Positions 7,576-16,762 of a stretch of 63,171 nucleotides of DNA are shown here, one piece after another. The DNA is taken from assembly GCA_944328495.1 (NCBI GenBank), contig CALVHR010000047.1:1-63171 (forward strand). The letters are read 5' to 3'. This DNA is from an uncultured Clostridia bacterium (GTDB lineage Bacteria; Bacillota; Clostridia; Christensenellales; Borkfalkiaceae). The position numbers and the translations under genes are program-made. Position 1 is the stretch's first letter; the number at the start of each line of letters is the position of its first letter. The notes beneath the pieces are model-generated. The model was not told where the DNA came from, did no database searches, and worked only from the letters and a program-made list of their open reading frames with translations.

Positions 7576-9291
7576 TTATTCCGCCGATTGTCTGCATTTT
7601 CTTTTATAATCTTCGCTGAACTCCACCAATTCTTCCGCAAGGGTTCGCGCCGCCGTGCTTTTTTCCGTACCTCCTAAAAGGCGAACAAGTTCTGAAAAGC
7701 GTTCCGGCCCGAATAAAGGACGTATATCCGTTATTGTTTTTCCGTCCGCGCGTTCTTCTTTGAATATTAAAAAGTTGCTGTCCGCCATCGCAGCTATTTG
7801 TGCCAAATGGGAAACCGCAATGATTTGCTTTTTCAGCGAAATTTCCGCAAATTTTTCCGCAACTGTTTTTGCCGTCGCCCCGCTGATTCCCGCATCGATC
7901 TCGTCAAAAATATATGTTGCGATTTCATTGGACGAGGACGTTTTCGTTTTGATCGCCAACATCAAGCGACTCATTTCTCCGCCACTGATTACTTTATTTA
8001 AAGGCTTTAACGGCTCTCCCGCATTCGCAGAAAACATAAATGAAACACGATCAAGGCCATCAGGGCCCGCGCGCTCCGCATCTTCTTCAGTATAAGGCGA
8101 AAATTCCGCACAAAATTGCGCATTTTTTATATTCAACGTACGCAGCTCTTCTTCAACCGACCTGCAAAAACGTGCTGCAATTTTTTTCCTTTCCTCTGTA
8201 ATGCCAACACAACAGCGAAAAATTTCCGACAAATTTTTTGCTTTCTCTTCCGTCAGCTTTGCATACTCTTCGTCGCAATGCGAAAGAAGGTCGTATTCTT
8301 CTTCGATCGAATCTCTGTAAGAAAAAATCTTTGCGACAGAATCCCCGTATTTCTTTTTTAAGGCTCGGATATGATCCAGCCTGCTTTCTGTCTCTTCCGC
8401 TTCACGCTCATCATACGAAAGGTCCTCGGCCAAAGCGGAAAGGGTTTCGCTTAAATCTTCCGCTTCAAGAGCAGTGCTTTCCAACCTGTTTTCTAATTGC
8501 GCATATTCTTCACTCAACGAAGAAATTTCGCTCATCGATCTTCTTGCACTCCTGAGAAGGTCTGTCGCTGCTCCGTCACTTCCCATAAATTGCGCCGCTT
8601 CGGAAATTGCATGAATGATCTTTTCGGCATTTGCAAAAAACACCTTTTTTGCAAGCAACTCTTCCTCTTCACCGTCACGCAACTGCGCACGATCTATTTC
8701 ATCTATTTGGTAGCGCAAAATATCCAAACGTCTGCCGCGCTCGGTTTCGTCCCCGCCCAAAGACAGTAATTTTTCTGAAATCCTTTTTCGCTTTGCCAAT
8801 AAATCCGATAACACCCCCTTCTTTTTTAACAGAGGTTCACCCGCTTCTTTATCCAAAAGTTTCAATTGATTGCTTTCGCTGAGCAAATAAAAATGTTCGC
8901 TTTGTCCGTGCACATCCACAAGGTGAGACGTGATTTTCCGAAGCATCGAGGCATTTACATTGCAACCGTTGACCTTGATGTCTCCTCTGCCGTCCTGCCT
9001 GTACCTCCTGGACACAATGATCTCTTCATCCGCATCAATATCCATGTCGCGCAATGTTTCAAAGACAGGATTGTCCGATTCAGCAAGAAATACGGCGCGC
9101 ACCGAACACTCGTTCTCGCCGTAACGGATCATACTTTTATCTGCCTTTGCGCCAAGAGCAAAATTGATACTGTCCAATATAACAGATTTCCCTGCTCCGG
9201 TTTCTCCGGAAAGAACATTCAGGCCTGGCCCGAATTCAATTTCTGCCGCTTCTATCAGCGCGACATTTTTAACGATCAATCTGTTCAGCAT
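7576..9291 (-). CDS. recN: DNA repair ATPase RecN
   Basis: A 571-residue SMC-like ATPase involved in double-strand break repair. Walker A is GETGAGKS (29-36), the ABC signature is ISGGEMSRLMLA, and Walker B is IFDEIDAGISG. The middle (about 160-380) is Glu/Lys/Leu-rich and predicted coiled coil. Length is normal. It lies 6 nt after argR; the nadK-argR-recN-spoIVB order is standard in Bacillota. Confidence 0.96.
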   Translation of the reverse strand: MLNRLIVKNVALIEAAEIEFGPGLNVLSGETGAGKSVILDSINFALGAKADKSMIRYGENECSVRAVFLAESDNPVFETLRDMDIDADEEIIVSRRYRQDGRGDIKVNGCNVNASMLRKITSHLVDVHGQSEHFYLLSESNQLKLLDKEAGEPLLKKKGVLSDLLAKRKRISEKLLSLGGDETERGRRLDILRYQIDEIDRAQLRDGEEEELLAKKVFFANAEKIIHAISEAAQFMGSDGAATDLLRSARRSMSEISSLSEEYAQLENRLESTALEAEDLSETLSALAEDLSYDEREAEETESRLDHIRALKKKYGDSVAKIFSYRDSIEEEYDLLSHCDEEYAKLTEEKAKNLSEIFRCCVGITEERKKIAARFCRSVEEELRTLNIKNAQFCAEFSPYTEEDAERAGPDGLDRVSFMFSANAGEPLKPLNKVISGGEMSRLMLAIKTKTSSSNEIATYIFDEIDAGISGATAKTVAEKFAEISLKKQIIAVSHLAQIAAMADSNFLIFKEERADGKTITDIRPLFGPERFSELVRLLGGTEKSTAARTLAEELVEFSEDYKRKCRQSAE

Positions 9292-9297
9292 AATACC

Positions 9298-9747
9298 CTA
9301 TTTCAAAAATTCGTTGAGCTTCTCCACAACAATCTTTGCTTTTTCTTCATCCTGCGCCACAATCAAAAGAGTATCGTCACCCGCGATCGATCCCACTATT
9401 TCGGGAAGATTTAATTTATCTACGATCATGCCTGCATTGCTTCCGTTCCCGCGCAGTGTTTTGACGACTACCTGATTGAGTGCCGGACACATCGAAAGCA
9501 CGCACTCGCGAAACAAATTATGCATTTTGGGAGAAATTTTGTTGTTTCCGTCGTCAATATACGCATATTTATATTTTTTCTCTGTGCCGGCAACTTTAAA
9601 AAGGCGCAGCTCCTTGATATCTCTCGATACTGTTGCCTGGGTAACACTATAATTGCGTTTATTCAGTTCGGCACAAAGTTCTTCTTGCGTTTCGATTTCT
9701 TGTTTTGCTATAATGTCGAGAATTGCTGCCTGTCTTCCGCTCCGCAT
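9298..9747 (-). CDS. argR: Arginine repressor ArgR/AhrC
   Basis: A 149-residue hexameric arginine-responsive repressor. The N-terminal winged helix contains SVTQATVSRDIKEL (recognition helix), and the C-terminal oligomerisation and arginine-binding domain carries the conserved GSIAGDDTLLIV. The ATG has an excellent AGGAGGA site. It would act on arginine genes elsewhere; none are in this window. Confidence 0.95.
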   Translation of the reverse strand: MRSGRQAAILDIIAKQEIETQEELCAELNKRNYSVTQATVSRDIKELRLFKVAGTEKKYKYAYIDDGNNKISPKMHNLFRECVLSMCPALNQVVVKTLRGNGSNAGMIVDKLNLPEIVGSIAGDDTLLIVAQDEEKAKIVVEKLNEFLK

Positions 9748-9762
9748 TGCGTTTTCCTCCTG

Positions 9763-10569
9763 CTAATTGCTCCATTTATTGAGCTTAAACAAAAGCTTAC
9801 TGAAAAAATTACTGTTCTTCCGTTTGATAAATTCTACAAAAAAAGGGGCTTTGCGTAAAATCACCGAGTCACTATCGCAAATCGATCGGGCAAATTGCCC
9901 GTCCAAACACAACGACAATTTTGCACCTTTACCCGACAAAAACACACGCAATTCACTTGAATCCGCATAAACAATCGGACGATTATGCAAAGAATGCGCA
10001 CAGATCGGCGTCAGAATAAACGCTTCGATATCCGGAGTAAGAATAGAACCGCCCGCCGACAGTGAATAGGCTGTTGACCCTGTAGGCGTGCTTACAATAA
10101 TCCCGTCTCCGACAAACTCGTCCACTTTATTTCCGTCAATTTCCGCAGTAATTGAAACAACATTGTTTTCGGAGCGCTCATCGTAACGGCGCTGGAATAC
10201 GGCATCATTCAAAGCATACATCTTTTGTCCGCTGACTTCGATTTCAAGGACACTCCGCCTTTGAACGGCAAAATCTTCACACAAAAGAGTTACAGCCTCT
10301 TCCGTCTGCTCCCCTTCAAACTCCGTCAAAAAACCGAGATTCCCCGCATTGATACCCAATAAACGTATACCTCGGCGTCCGGCCTCAAGCGCAACGCGAA
10401 GAATCGTTCCGTCTCCCCCGAGAACGACCAAAACATCTATATTGCCGATTTCTTCCGGGCGATCATAAACCTCGTATGCTATATGGTTCTTTTCTAATCC
10501 GGCAAAAAGAGTTTTCTGGATCGGTATAAATTTTTTTGCACTTCGATTGCAATATACACCTACTTTCAT
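9763..10569 (-). CDS. nadK: NAD kinase
   Basis: A 268-residue NAD kinase that phosphorylates NAD to NADP. The invariant GGDG motif is at 51-54 (VLGGDGTILR), followed by GINAGNLGFLTEF, the ALNDAVFQ motif, and the GDGIIVSTPTGSTAYSLSAGG loop. I place the start at the ATG at 10569, which begins MKVGVYCNRSAKK as in the family; an ATG at 10596 would add nine residues. There is no ribosome binding site at either. A TATAAT box ends 6 nt before the chosen ATG, so the mRNA is probably leaderless. Confidence 0.94.
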   Translation of the reverse strand: MKVGVYCNRSAKKFIPIQKTLFAGLEKNHIAYEVYDRPEEIGNIDVLVVLGGDGTILRVALEAGRRGIRLLGINAGNLGFLTEFEGEQTEEAVTLLCEDFAVQRRSVLEIEVSGQKMYALNDAVFQRRYDERSENNVVSITAEIDGNKVDEFVGDGIIVSTPTGSTAYSLSAGGSILTPDIEAFILTPICAHSLHNRPIVYADSSELRVFLSGKGAKLSLCLDGQFARSICDSDSVILRKAPFFVEFIKRKNSNFFSKLLFKLNKWSN

Positions 10570-10575
10570 GCCAAT

Positions 10576-10604
10576 ATTATACAATATTTTATACATTTAT
10601 GCAA
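10576..10604 (-). promoter_or_regulatory. Promoter of nadK-argR-recN, predicted leaderless
   Basis: The -35 TTGCAT (10599-10604), a 17-bp spacer and the -10 TATAAT (10576-10581) are followed after exactly 6 nt by the nadK ATG. With normal sigma-A spacing the transcript would start at the A of the ATG. The -35 is only a half match; the -10 is perfect. Confidence 0.6.
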
Positions 10605-10679
10605 ATATATTGCATACTTTTTTGTGAAACAGGTAAACACTTTCCCTTCTGTGTATCTGCCATACAAATTTTCTCCCAT

Positions 10680-10723
10680 AAAACACAAACGGGGGATTTC
10701 TCTCTTAAAAAGAAATCCTCCGT
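10680..10723 (-). terminator. Terminator of the LTA-synthase-like gene
   Basis: The minus strand has ACGGAGGATTTCT (10711-10723), a 9-nt loop and the near-complementary arm (10689-10701), then TTGTGTTTT. It lies 38 nt beyond the stop codon. Confidence 0.75.
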
Positions 10724-10761
10724 TCAAAAAGCACAAAATTCAGAAAATTTTCTTTATACGT

Positions 10762-13179
10762 TCAGACAATTTTTGATACGAGCGCACTTATCGGCGCATA
10801 AGCAAAATAATCGGATGCGTACATTTTCTCAAGCATTGCCTGCTTTTCATAATAACCAACCGTCGCTTCCAAAAATGCCGTCACCGATGTTGACAAAATT
10901 CCTCTGCGATCACTGCCGGTTTTCGCATCTTCTGTCAACACGGCGTCAAGATCATAAACAATGAAATCACCTTTCACAAAGATAAAATCACGCTCTTCTT
11001 TTGCACTTAAAGTTACAACGCCGTTTGCCGTATCGATGGTGATCTTACCGCCCGAAAAAACAATTTCCCCATCCGCAGAGATTGCGCTATCGCCTTCTTT
11101 TTTTGCTTTCACGTAAACAGTATCGCCGTCCGTGTAAATGTATTCGTTGAACATACCCGATTCTCGGCTGACAAACACCGATTGCTCTGCATCGAATACA
11201 CTTATACCCTGATACAGATTGCAATTATATTCAAATCCTAACAAATCGAGAAGCGTCGGCAAGAGATCGAAAGAGTTGCAGAACTTTTTTATTTTTAATC
11301 CTCCGATATTTTCGCCGTTCGTTTTAAACTGCAAAGAATGATAATACGGACCGTCAGCGTAACTCTCTCCGTTGTACAGATCGCTTTCGACATTCAGATC
11401 CATACAATTTCCCGACCAAAAGAAAAACGGGATATTGTATAATTCGGTCTGCCATTGCGTACCCTTTTCATATCCTTTCATTTCATAGTTTTGATCAAAG
11501 TAATAAGCGGAATGGTCAGCATAGAAAACAAACAAGGTATCCTCCAACTCACCGCTTTTCTGCAATGCATCCAACAGGCGATTCACACCGACGTCCAAGT
11601 CCATGATTGTCGCCTGATAACGTTTATAACGAAGATATATATCCGTTTTATTACCTTGCGAGTCATATTGATCGGGAAATGAGGACATCGTCCCTTCTAT
11701 GCAATCTTCGACCGAAGGGAAAGAATAAATTTTTTCGTAATACGTTTCCATGTCGTGCAAGGCGCAGTTTTCAGAAAATTCCTTCTTCTGCTTTTCACTC
11801 ATATCCGACGTATAATCCCCTCTGTCCATCAGTTCGTCATAATCGCCGTGACTTGTGATCGTCATCATCATTGTAAAAAACGATTCATCATTTCCGTCGA
11901 TTTGCGTAAATTCGGGAATATAATTGGAAATAACATCACTGTCTCGCAAAAGATGATATATGTCCGCAGGTTCATCGTAACGGGCTATACGATTCATATC
12001 CTCCTTAAACGTATGATGATCAAATCCGTACAAATCCCCGAACGTATCGGAGCGCCCGTAAAATTCTCCTGCGTTTGCGTGAAAATAATTGGTCGTATAA
12101 CCGTCGCTACGCAAAATATTGGGAAGCGCGAATGCAAAATTGTGATCGGTCAGTCCGGTCGGGTTGCTCAAAGACGGCACAATCGAATTGGATAACTCAG
12201 CCGGATAACTGCCGAGAACGGACATTGCTTCCGAATGATTTGTCTTATCCCGCGCAAAATGTCGCACCATCGAAACCCCTTGGTTTGCAAGCGCATACAG
12301 CGTCGGCGTATACTTACGATTGATGGCATACCATTCCCCCGATTCGATCACGATAAGGACGACATTTTGTCCGTTCATCATGCCTGTTCTTATTTTTCCC
12401 TCGGCGTCATAAGGTGTCAAATCGAGATCATCCAAAGCCGAGGTCATCTGTCCGTTTGAAAAATAAGAATCCAGCTCTTTGTAGGCTCCTTCCCTGTTTT
12501 CTTCTCGCACAACCGGCTCGTCTTTGATAAAATTTTCAATATTTTTTAAATAAAACGCAAACGTACCGAATTTTCGATATGCTTTTGCGCTCAAAAACTG
12601 CGTATTGTATAAACTTTGATCATCTTTATAAAGATACATTACATCTTCTTCGGCCGCTTGCGCAAAAGATGATGCCTGTACAAAATAGCCGATGACAGAA
12701 AGGACGGAAGATACGCAAAATATAAAAACAAGTGTTACTACCGTCTGCAGACGGAATTGATTTCCCGCCCGTACTTTGCGCAAGCTGAAAAGGAAAGCAG
12801 CCTCCGCAAGCACGACAAAGACAAAAAACACCAAAAACGGAAGATTGATGAAACTGTTGTCAAAGACACCGCCGAGTTCATACAAAAGATTGAGCATGCT
12901 CAGATTGAGCACAAAGCCGCTCATCGAAAACAGCGCTTCGTTTGCAACGCCCAGCAAACACTGCAATGTCAACAAAAACAATATTATGACAATTTCTGCC
13001 GTAAAAGACGGTACGATAAAAATTACAGCAGCTATCAGAAAAAGGATCGCAATGTCCAACCAAAAATAGGTCGGAAAAACGGCGATCCCGATCACATTAA
13101 AAGAAATAAATTCGATAAGCAGCGCCAAAAGAAAATAGCTTCCGGCATATAAGCTCTTTTTTAACAATAATTTCTTCAT
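10762..13179 (-). CDS. LTA synthase-like phosphoglycerol transferase
   Basis: An 805-residue membrane enzyme of the LtaS family, which polymerises glycerol-phosphate from phosphatidylglycerol on the outer membrane face. About five membrane segments lie in residues 10-170, followed by the extracellular sulfatase-type domain. Metal and nucleophile residues are visible: Glu279 in LIVIESGEW and Thr313 in DKTNHSE, with the later FYADHSAYY motif. It is about 160 residues longer than Staphylococcus LtaS, with inserts and a long C-terminal tail. It lies 23 nt after lysC without a recognisable ribosome binding site. The exact polymer cannot be told from sequence. Confidence 0.85.
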   Translation of the reverse strand: MKKLLLKKSLYAGSYFLLALLIEFISFNVIGIAVFPTYFWLDIAILFLIAAVIFIVPSFTAEIVIILFLLTLQCLLGVANEALFSMSGFVLNLSMLNLLYELGGVFDNSFINLPFLVFFVFVVLAEAAFLFSLRKVRAGNQFRLQTVVTLVFIFCVSSVLSVIGYFVQASSFAQAAEEDVMYLYKDDQSLYNTQFLSAKAYRKFGTFAFYLKNIENFIKDEPVVREENREGAYKELDSYFSNGQMTSALDDLDLTPYDAEGKIRTGMMNGQNVVLIVIESGEWYAINRKYTPTLYALANQGVSMVRHFARDKTNHSEAMSVLGSYPAELSNSIVPSLSNPTGLTDHNFAFALPNILRSDGYTTNYFHANAGEFYGRSDTFGDLYGFDHHTFKEDMNRIARYDEPADIYHLLRDSDVISNYIPEFTQIDGNDESFFTMMMTITSHGDYDELMDRGDYTSDMSEKQKKEFSENCALHDMETYYEKIYSFPSVEDCIEGTMSSFPDQYDSQGNKTDIYLRYKRYQATIMDLDVGVNRLLDALQKSGELEDTLFVFYADHSAYYFDQNYEMKGYEKGTQWQTELYNIPFFFWSGNCMDLNVESDLYNGESYADGPYYHSLQFKTNGENIGGLKIKKFCNSFDLLPTLLDLLGFEYNCNLYQGISVFDAEQSVFVSRESGMFNEYIYTDGDTVYVKAKKEGDSAISADGEIVFSGGKITIDTANGVVTLSAKEERDFIFVKGDFIVYDLDAVLTEDAKTGSDRRGILSTSVTAFLEATVGYYEKQAMLEKMYASDYFAYAPISALVSKIV

Positions 13180-13202
13180 GCAAGTATAATCATACTATCC
13201 GC

Positions 13203-14528
13203 TCAGGAAAAAAATTCCCTGTATATCGCGCGGACACATTTTTCGTAATCATCATTGTCAATTCCGACAATAATATTGATCTCACTGGATCCCTGATCGA
13301 TCATACGGATATTGATCCCCGCATCCGAAAGTGCTTTGAAAAGCCTTGCTGACGTACCGATGTTTGAGGCCATCCCGTGCCCGACCGTCGCCACCAATGC
13401 GATGTTTTCCAACGCGTGAATGTAGTCAGGCTGCACCGCTTCGCTCAACTCTTTCAGCAAAGAATCCAAGGAGCCGTCTGCAAAATACTTGCTTTCAATC
13501 ACGAGAGAAAGCGTGTCGATACCGGAAGGCATGTGCTCAAAACAGATCCCCCGTCTTTCAAGAACAGACAACACCTTGCGAGCAAATCCGATCTCCGAAT
13601 TCATCATGGATTTTTCGAGGTAAATAACCGTAAAATCTTTTTTCCCCGCAATTCCCGTAACAATATTGCCGTGTTTCACATATTTTTTGGAAGGCAAAAT
13701 CAGCGTTCCGGCATCTTCCGGCCGAAACGTATTCTTAATTTTGATCGGAATGTCTCCTTTGCGGACAGGAAAAATGGAATCCGCATGCAAGACATTTGCA
13801 CCCATATATGAAAGTTCGCGCAGTTCTTTGAAGGAAATGATCTCGATCTTCTGCGGATGCTCGACAATGCGCGGATCACAGGCGAGAAATCCGCTTACAT
13901 CCGTCCAATTTTCATAAAGATCGGCATTCACGGCGCGAGCAACAATGGAGCCGCTGATATCGCTGCCGCCCCTCGAAAATGTCTTGATGTTGCCTTCCGC
14001 ATCCGTGCCATAAAAGCCGGGAATGACTGCCCCCTCGCATTTTTCGAGTTTTTCGGCAATCAACGGATAAGAGCGCGCCTCGTCGAATTGCCCGTTTTTG
14101 TCGAAAAATATTATATCTTTCGCATCGATAAAGGGAAGCCCCATCTTTGCGGCTACAACGCGTGCATTGAGGTATTCGCCGCGCGACGCCGTGAAATCTG
14201 CGCTCTTACGGGATTCGATCTCCCGTTCCGTTTCATCGAGTATTTTACCGATATCAAAAAAGGTATCCATGCCGAGTTCTTCGACAATTGAATAAAACCG
14301 TCTGCGTATCTTTTCGAAAGCGGCGGAACAATTTCCCTTTTCCTTGCTTTCCTTGTAGCATTCGTAAAGCATATCCGTCACTTTTATATCGCCCGAATAC
14401 CGTTTCCCGGGTGCCGATACAACGACAAAACGGCGCGCGGGATCACTCTTCACTATCTCCGTAACGCGCGTAATATTGTTCCCGTCCGCCAGCGAAGAAC
14501 CGCCGAATTTGCATACCGTAAGGCTCAT
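13203..14528 (-). CDS. lysC: Aspartate kinase
   Basis: A 441-residue aspartokinase, the first step to lysine, threonine and methionine. The N-terminal KFGGSSLADG motif, the FSRGGSDISGSIVARA nucleotide/substrate site, and two C-terminal ACT domains (ending IRMIDQGSSEINIIVGI) are present. The fused regulatory region is of the monofunctional allosteric type. An AAGGAG site precedes the ATG. It follows the DUF1015 gene after a single base, so they are co-translated. Confidence 0.94.
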   Translation of the reverse strand: MSLTVCKFGGSSLADGNNITRVTEIVKSDPARRFVVVSAPGKRYSGDIKVTDMLYECYKESKEKGNCSAAFEKIRRRFYSIVEELGMDTFFDIGKILDETEREIESRKSADFTASRGEYLNARVVAAKMGLPFIDAKDIIFFDKNGQFDEARSYPLIAEKLEKCEGAVIPGFYGTDAEGNIKTFSRGGSDISGSIVARAVNADLYENWTDVSGFLACDPRIVEHPQKIEIISFKELRELSYMGANVLHADSIFPVRKGDIPIKIKNTFRPEDAGTLILPSKKYVKHGNIVTGIAGKKDFTVIYLEKSMMNSEIGFARKVLSVLERRGICFEHMPSGIDTLSLVIESKYFADGSLDSLLKELSEAVQPDYIHALENIALVATVGHGMASNIGTSARLFKALSDAGINIRMIDQGSSEINIIVGIDNDDYEKCVRAIYREFFS

Positions 14529-14529
14529 T

Positions 14530-15717
14530 TTAAATCTCCTTGCCCTCTATATAATATCGCTTCTCCTCGCTTTCCCCCATGGAAAACGTCTTTCGCGGAA
14601 GACTTCCGTAACGTTCTACCTGCGCAAACAACTCGCTCTTTTTCATTTTCGGAAGGCATATCCCCACACTGTTCGGATCCGCTTGTGTCAGCTCTTTTAC
14701 AGCATCTTCTCCGTGAATATAATCAACCGTTCCGCCGTATTGTGCGATAAATTCTGATATGTATGCGTCCACCCCTGCCACAGCCGCAGGAACATCGGAA
14801 GCGACGCCATAATCCGTTCTCTTTCCGCCCGAATACAGAGCGCCTTTCCCTGTTCCGAAAGGCTTACATCCGCGCAGGAACTTTTCCGCATCGACGCCTT
14901 TCACGACACGATGGATCGCTTCAAAATAGATACCCGGATCGTGCAGGTTCACTGCTTCGCAGAGAGCATATCGAGCGGGATGATGCAAGCGTTCCGCATC
15001 GCTGAGGCCCCCTTTCTTTCGCTCCCAAATTGCTTTAGCCGTTGCCAAAGAGTGATTCCCGTCTCCGACCATAAATAATAAACCGTTCCGTACAAGTGAA
15101 TCAAAGACTTTTACTACCTTTTGATGATCGGAAATAAATTTGCCGCAAATGTGCCCGCCGCCCATATTCAAATCAAAATCATATAATACGGGAAGTTTGT
15201 CGCAGGCAACGGTGCGCATGACAATATCGTCCGGATCGTCGTAGAGCAACATAACATGAGGAAATTCCAGCGGAGCGCCTTCGCGGATTTTTATCCGCGG
15301 CGGAATGCGTTCCAGGATCGTCTGCTCGCTTGCTCGAATCATCGCATCGCTTTTTCTTTCATATGAGTATGCTTCCAGATCGATCGCAAGGACGATCCCT
15401 TTGCGCATCGATACATACGGCGTACTCCGTTCGGTCAAAATAAAACCCTGCGGCAGTTTGCGGAAAATTCCCTCCGCTTGATACCTGCGCATAGTTTCGC
15501 CGATCGCCGCAATTTTTTCGGAACAATTTCCGCTCAAATAAATTTCCGGAAGCGTCAGCCGCAATGTCGAAGGTTTCTTCCCGACAAGCGCCTCAAGCTC
15601 GTCCCAGTATCTAAGGTCGGACGTGTGCTGATCACACGCAATAACCGCCCATGCCGTCATGTCGACCGAGGGCACGGGCAGCAAAATCTGCGGTACATAT
15701 ATACAACTTTCAGGCAT
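14530..15717 (-). CDS. DUF1015 family protein
   Basis: A 395-residue cytoplasmic protein of the DUF1015 family. The N-terminal PQILLPVPSVDMTAWAVIAC and the conserved GDGNHSLATAKAIWE motif are characteristic. The biochemical function is not settled. In many Clostridia the gene sits near serine or amino-acid biosynthesis genes, and here it precedes aspartate kinase, which agrees with a role in amino-acid metabolism but does not prove it. The start at 15717 has a GGAG site and lies 21 nt after the small CdaR-like gene. Confidence 0.75.
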   Translation of the reverse strand: MPESCIYVPQILLPVPSVDMTAWAVIACDQHTSDLRYWDELEALVGKKPSTLRLTLPEIYLSGNCSEKIAAIGETMRRYQAEGIFRKLPQGFILTERSTPYVSMRKGIVLAIDLEAYSYERKSDAMIRASEQTILERIPPRIKIREGAPLEFPHVMLLYDDPDDIVMRTVACDKLPVLYDFDLNMGGGHICGKFISDHQKVVKVFDSLVRNGLLFMVGDGNHSLATAKAIWERKKGGLSDAERLHHPARYALCEAVNLHDPGIYFEAIHRVVKGVDAEKFLRGCKPFGTGKGALYSGGKRTDYGVASDVPAAVAGVDAYISEFIAQYGGTVDYIHGEDAVKELTQADPNSVGICLPKMKKSELFAQVERYGSLPRKTFSMGESEEKRYYIEGKEI

Positions 15718-15738
15718 AAGATCTCCGTATCGTGCGCA

Positions 15739-15858
15739 TCAACGCCCGTAATTTACTACAATAAAAACAACTACAGCCAAAACAATCGCCAACAATTTTA
15801 TGGGAACGTTGTCGATGAATATCCCGGCGACACGCCGCCAAAACCCTTTCTCTCTCAT
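15739..15858 (-). CDS. 39-residue CdaR-like membrane anchor (no YbbR domains)
   Basis: A small gene that overlaps the cdaA stop by ATGA and has its own GGAGG site 8 nt upstream. It encodes MREKGFWRRVAGIFIDNVPI, then a single hydrophobic helix KLLAIVLAVVVFIVVN, and stops at YGR. In Bacillota the gene after cdaA is normally cdaR, a membrane anchor of just this appearance (N-x-x-x-K-[IL]-[IL]-A-[IL]) followed by several extracellular YbbR domains. Here only the anchor remains. It could act as a minimal partner of CdaA in the membrane. Position, coupling and helix support the call. Confidence 0.7.
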   Translation of the reverse strand: MREKGFWRRVAGIFIDNVPIKLLAIVLAVVVFIVVNYGR

Positions 15859-16679
15859 AAACGTTTCCTCCCGTCCGCACTCAAATCCTTCCAATAATAA
15901 TCATTGAGTGTTCTCTTCAAAAGATCATAATCCGCGTAGCGAGAAATCTTTCCGCGCTGCGCGATCGTTATAATCCCGGTTTCTTCGGAAACGATAAGCG
16001 CAATCACGTTGCACGTCTCCGTGATACCGATTCCTGCGCGGTGACGCGTCCCAAGCTCCTTCGGAATGTTCGCGTTCTGCGTAAGAGGCAAAAAACAACC
16101 CGCCGCCTGTATGCGATAATTGTTCACGACCATGGCCCCGTCATGCAACGGTGCTTTCGGGAAAAATATTCCTTCGATCAATTGCGAGGAAATTTTCGCA
16201 TCCAATTGAACGCCGCTTTCCAAAATCTGCGACGGTATATTGTCGTTGGACAAAATGATCAGAGCGCCGATATTATCTTTTGACAAATTCTGCAATGCAC
16301 GTATGATATCGGAAATATACCGCTCTACTTCGTCTTTCGTCGCCGTCGGTTGATGCCCCTGTTTTTCTGTGAGGCGGTTGAATGAATTGAGGCTCATAAT
16401 GTCGCGCTTTACTTCGACATTAAAAATAACCAATACCAACCCCGCAAATACAATGGGGATTACCATATAAGCATCGCCGTGCAGTTCACTGTCGGAAATA
16501 AAAACAATACCGGTCGCCACGATCAAAAGCGCAAACACCGCGATCACCCCGATCGCATTATTATTTTTCAGTATCCTGAAAACATAATAAAAAACGAGCG
16601 CAAACAGAACGATCAGCAGTGCATCCACGGCATCGAACGAAGCGAATACATTTTTTAAATTGGCAACAAAATCTCCCAT
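15855..16679 (-). CDS. cdaA: Diadenylate cyclase CdaA (c-di-AMP synthase)
   Basis: A 274-residue membrane enzyme making cyclic di-AMP from two ATP. Three membrane helices (about 18-37, 42-62, 70-88) precede a DAC domain with the essential DGA (180-182) and RHR (212-214) motifs, both in their normal context (LHDGAMVV and GTRHRAGIGITE). The ATG at 16679 has a GGAG site. The usual cdaA-cdaR-glmM operon is broken here: a 39-residue CdaR remnant follows and glmM is absent. c-di-AMP controls osmolyte and potassium transport and cell-wall balance. Confidence 0.95.
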   Translation of the reverse strand: MGDFVANLKNVFASFDAVDALLIVLFALVFYYVFRILKNNNAIGVIAVFALLIVATGIVFISDSELHGDAYMVIPIVFAGLVLVIFNVEVKRDIMSLNSFNRLTEKQGHQPTATKDEVERYISDIIRALQNLSKDNIGALIILSNDNIPSQILESGVQLDAKISSQLIEGIFFPKAPLHDGAMVVNNYRIQAAGCFLPLTQNANIPKELGTRHRAGIGITETCNVIALIVSEETGIITIAQRGKISRYADYDLLKRTLNDYYWKDLSADGRKRL

Positions 16680-16762
16680 ACGGCTCTCCGATAGTACAAT
16701 GCAAATATTATTTTACATGAATTTTATAAAAAAAGAAAGCAATTCAGCATACCCAATTCCTG

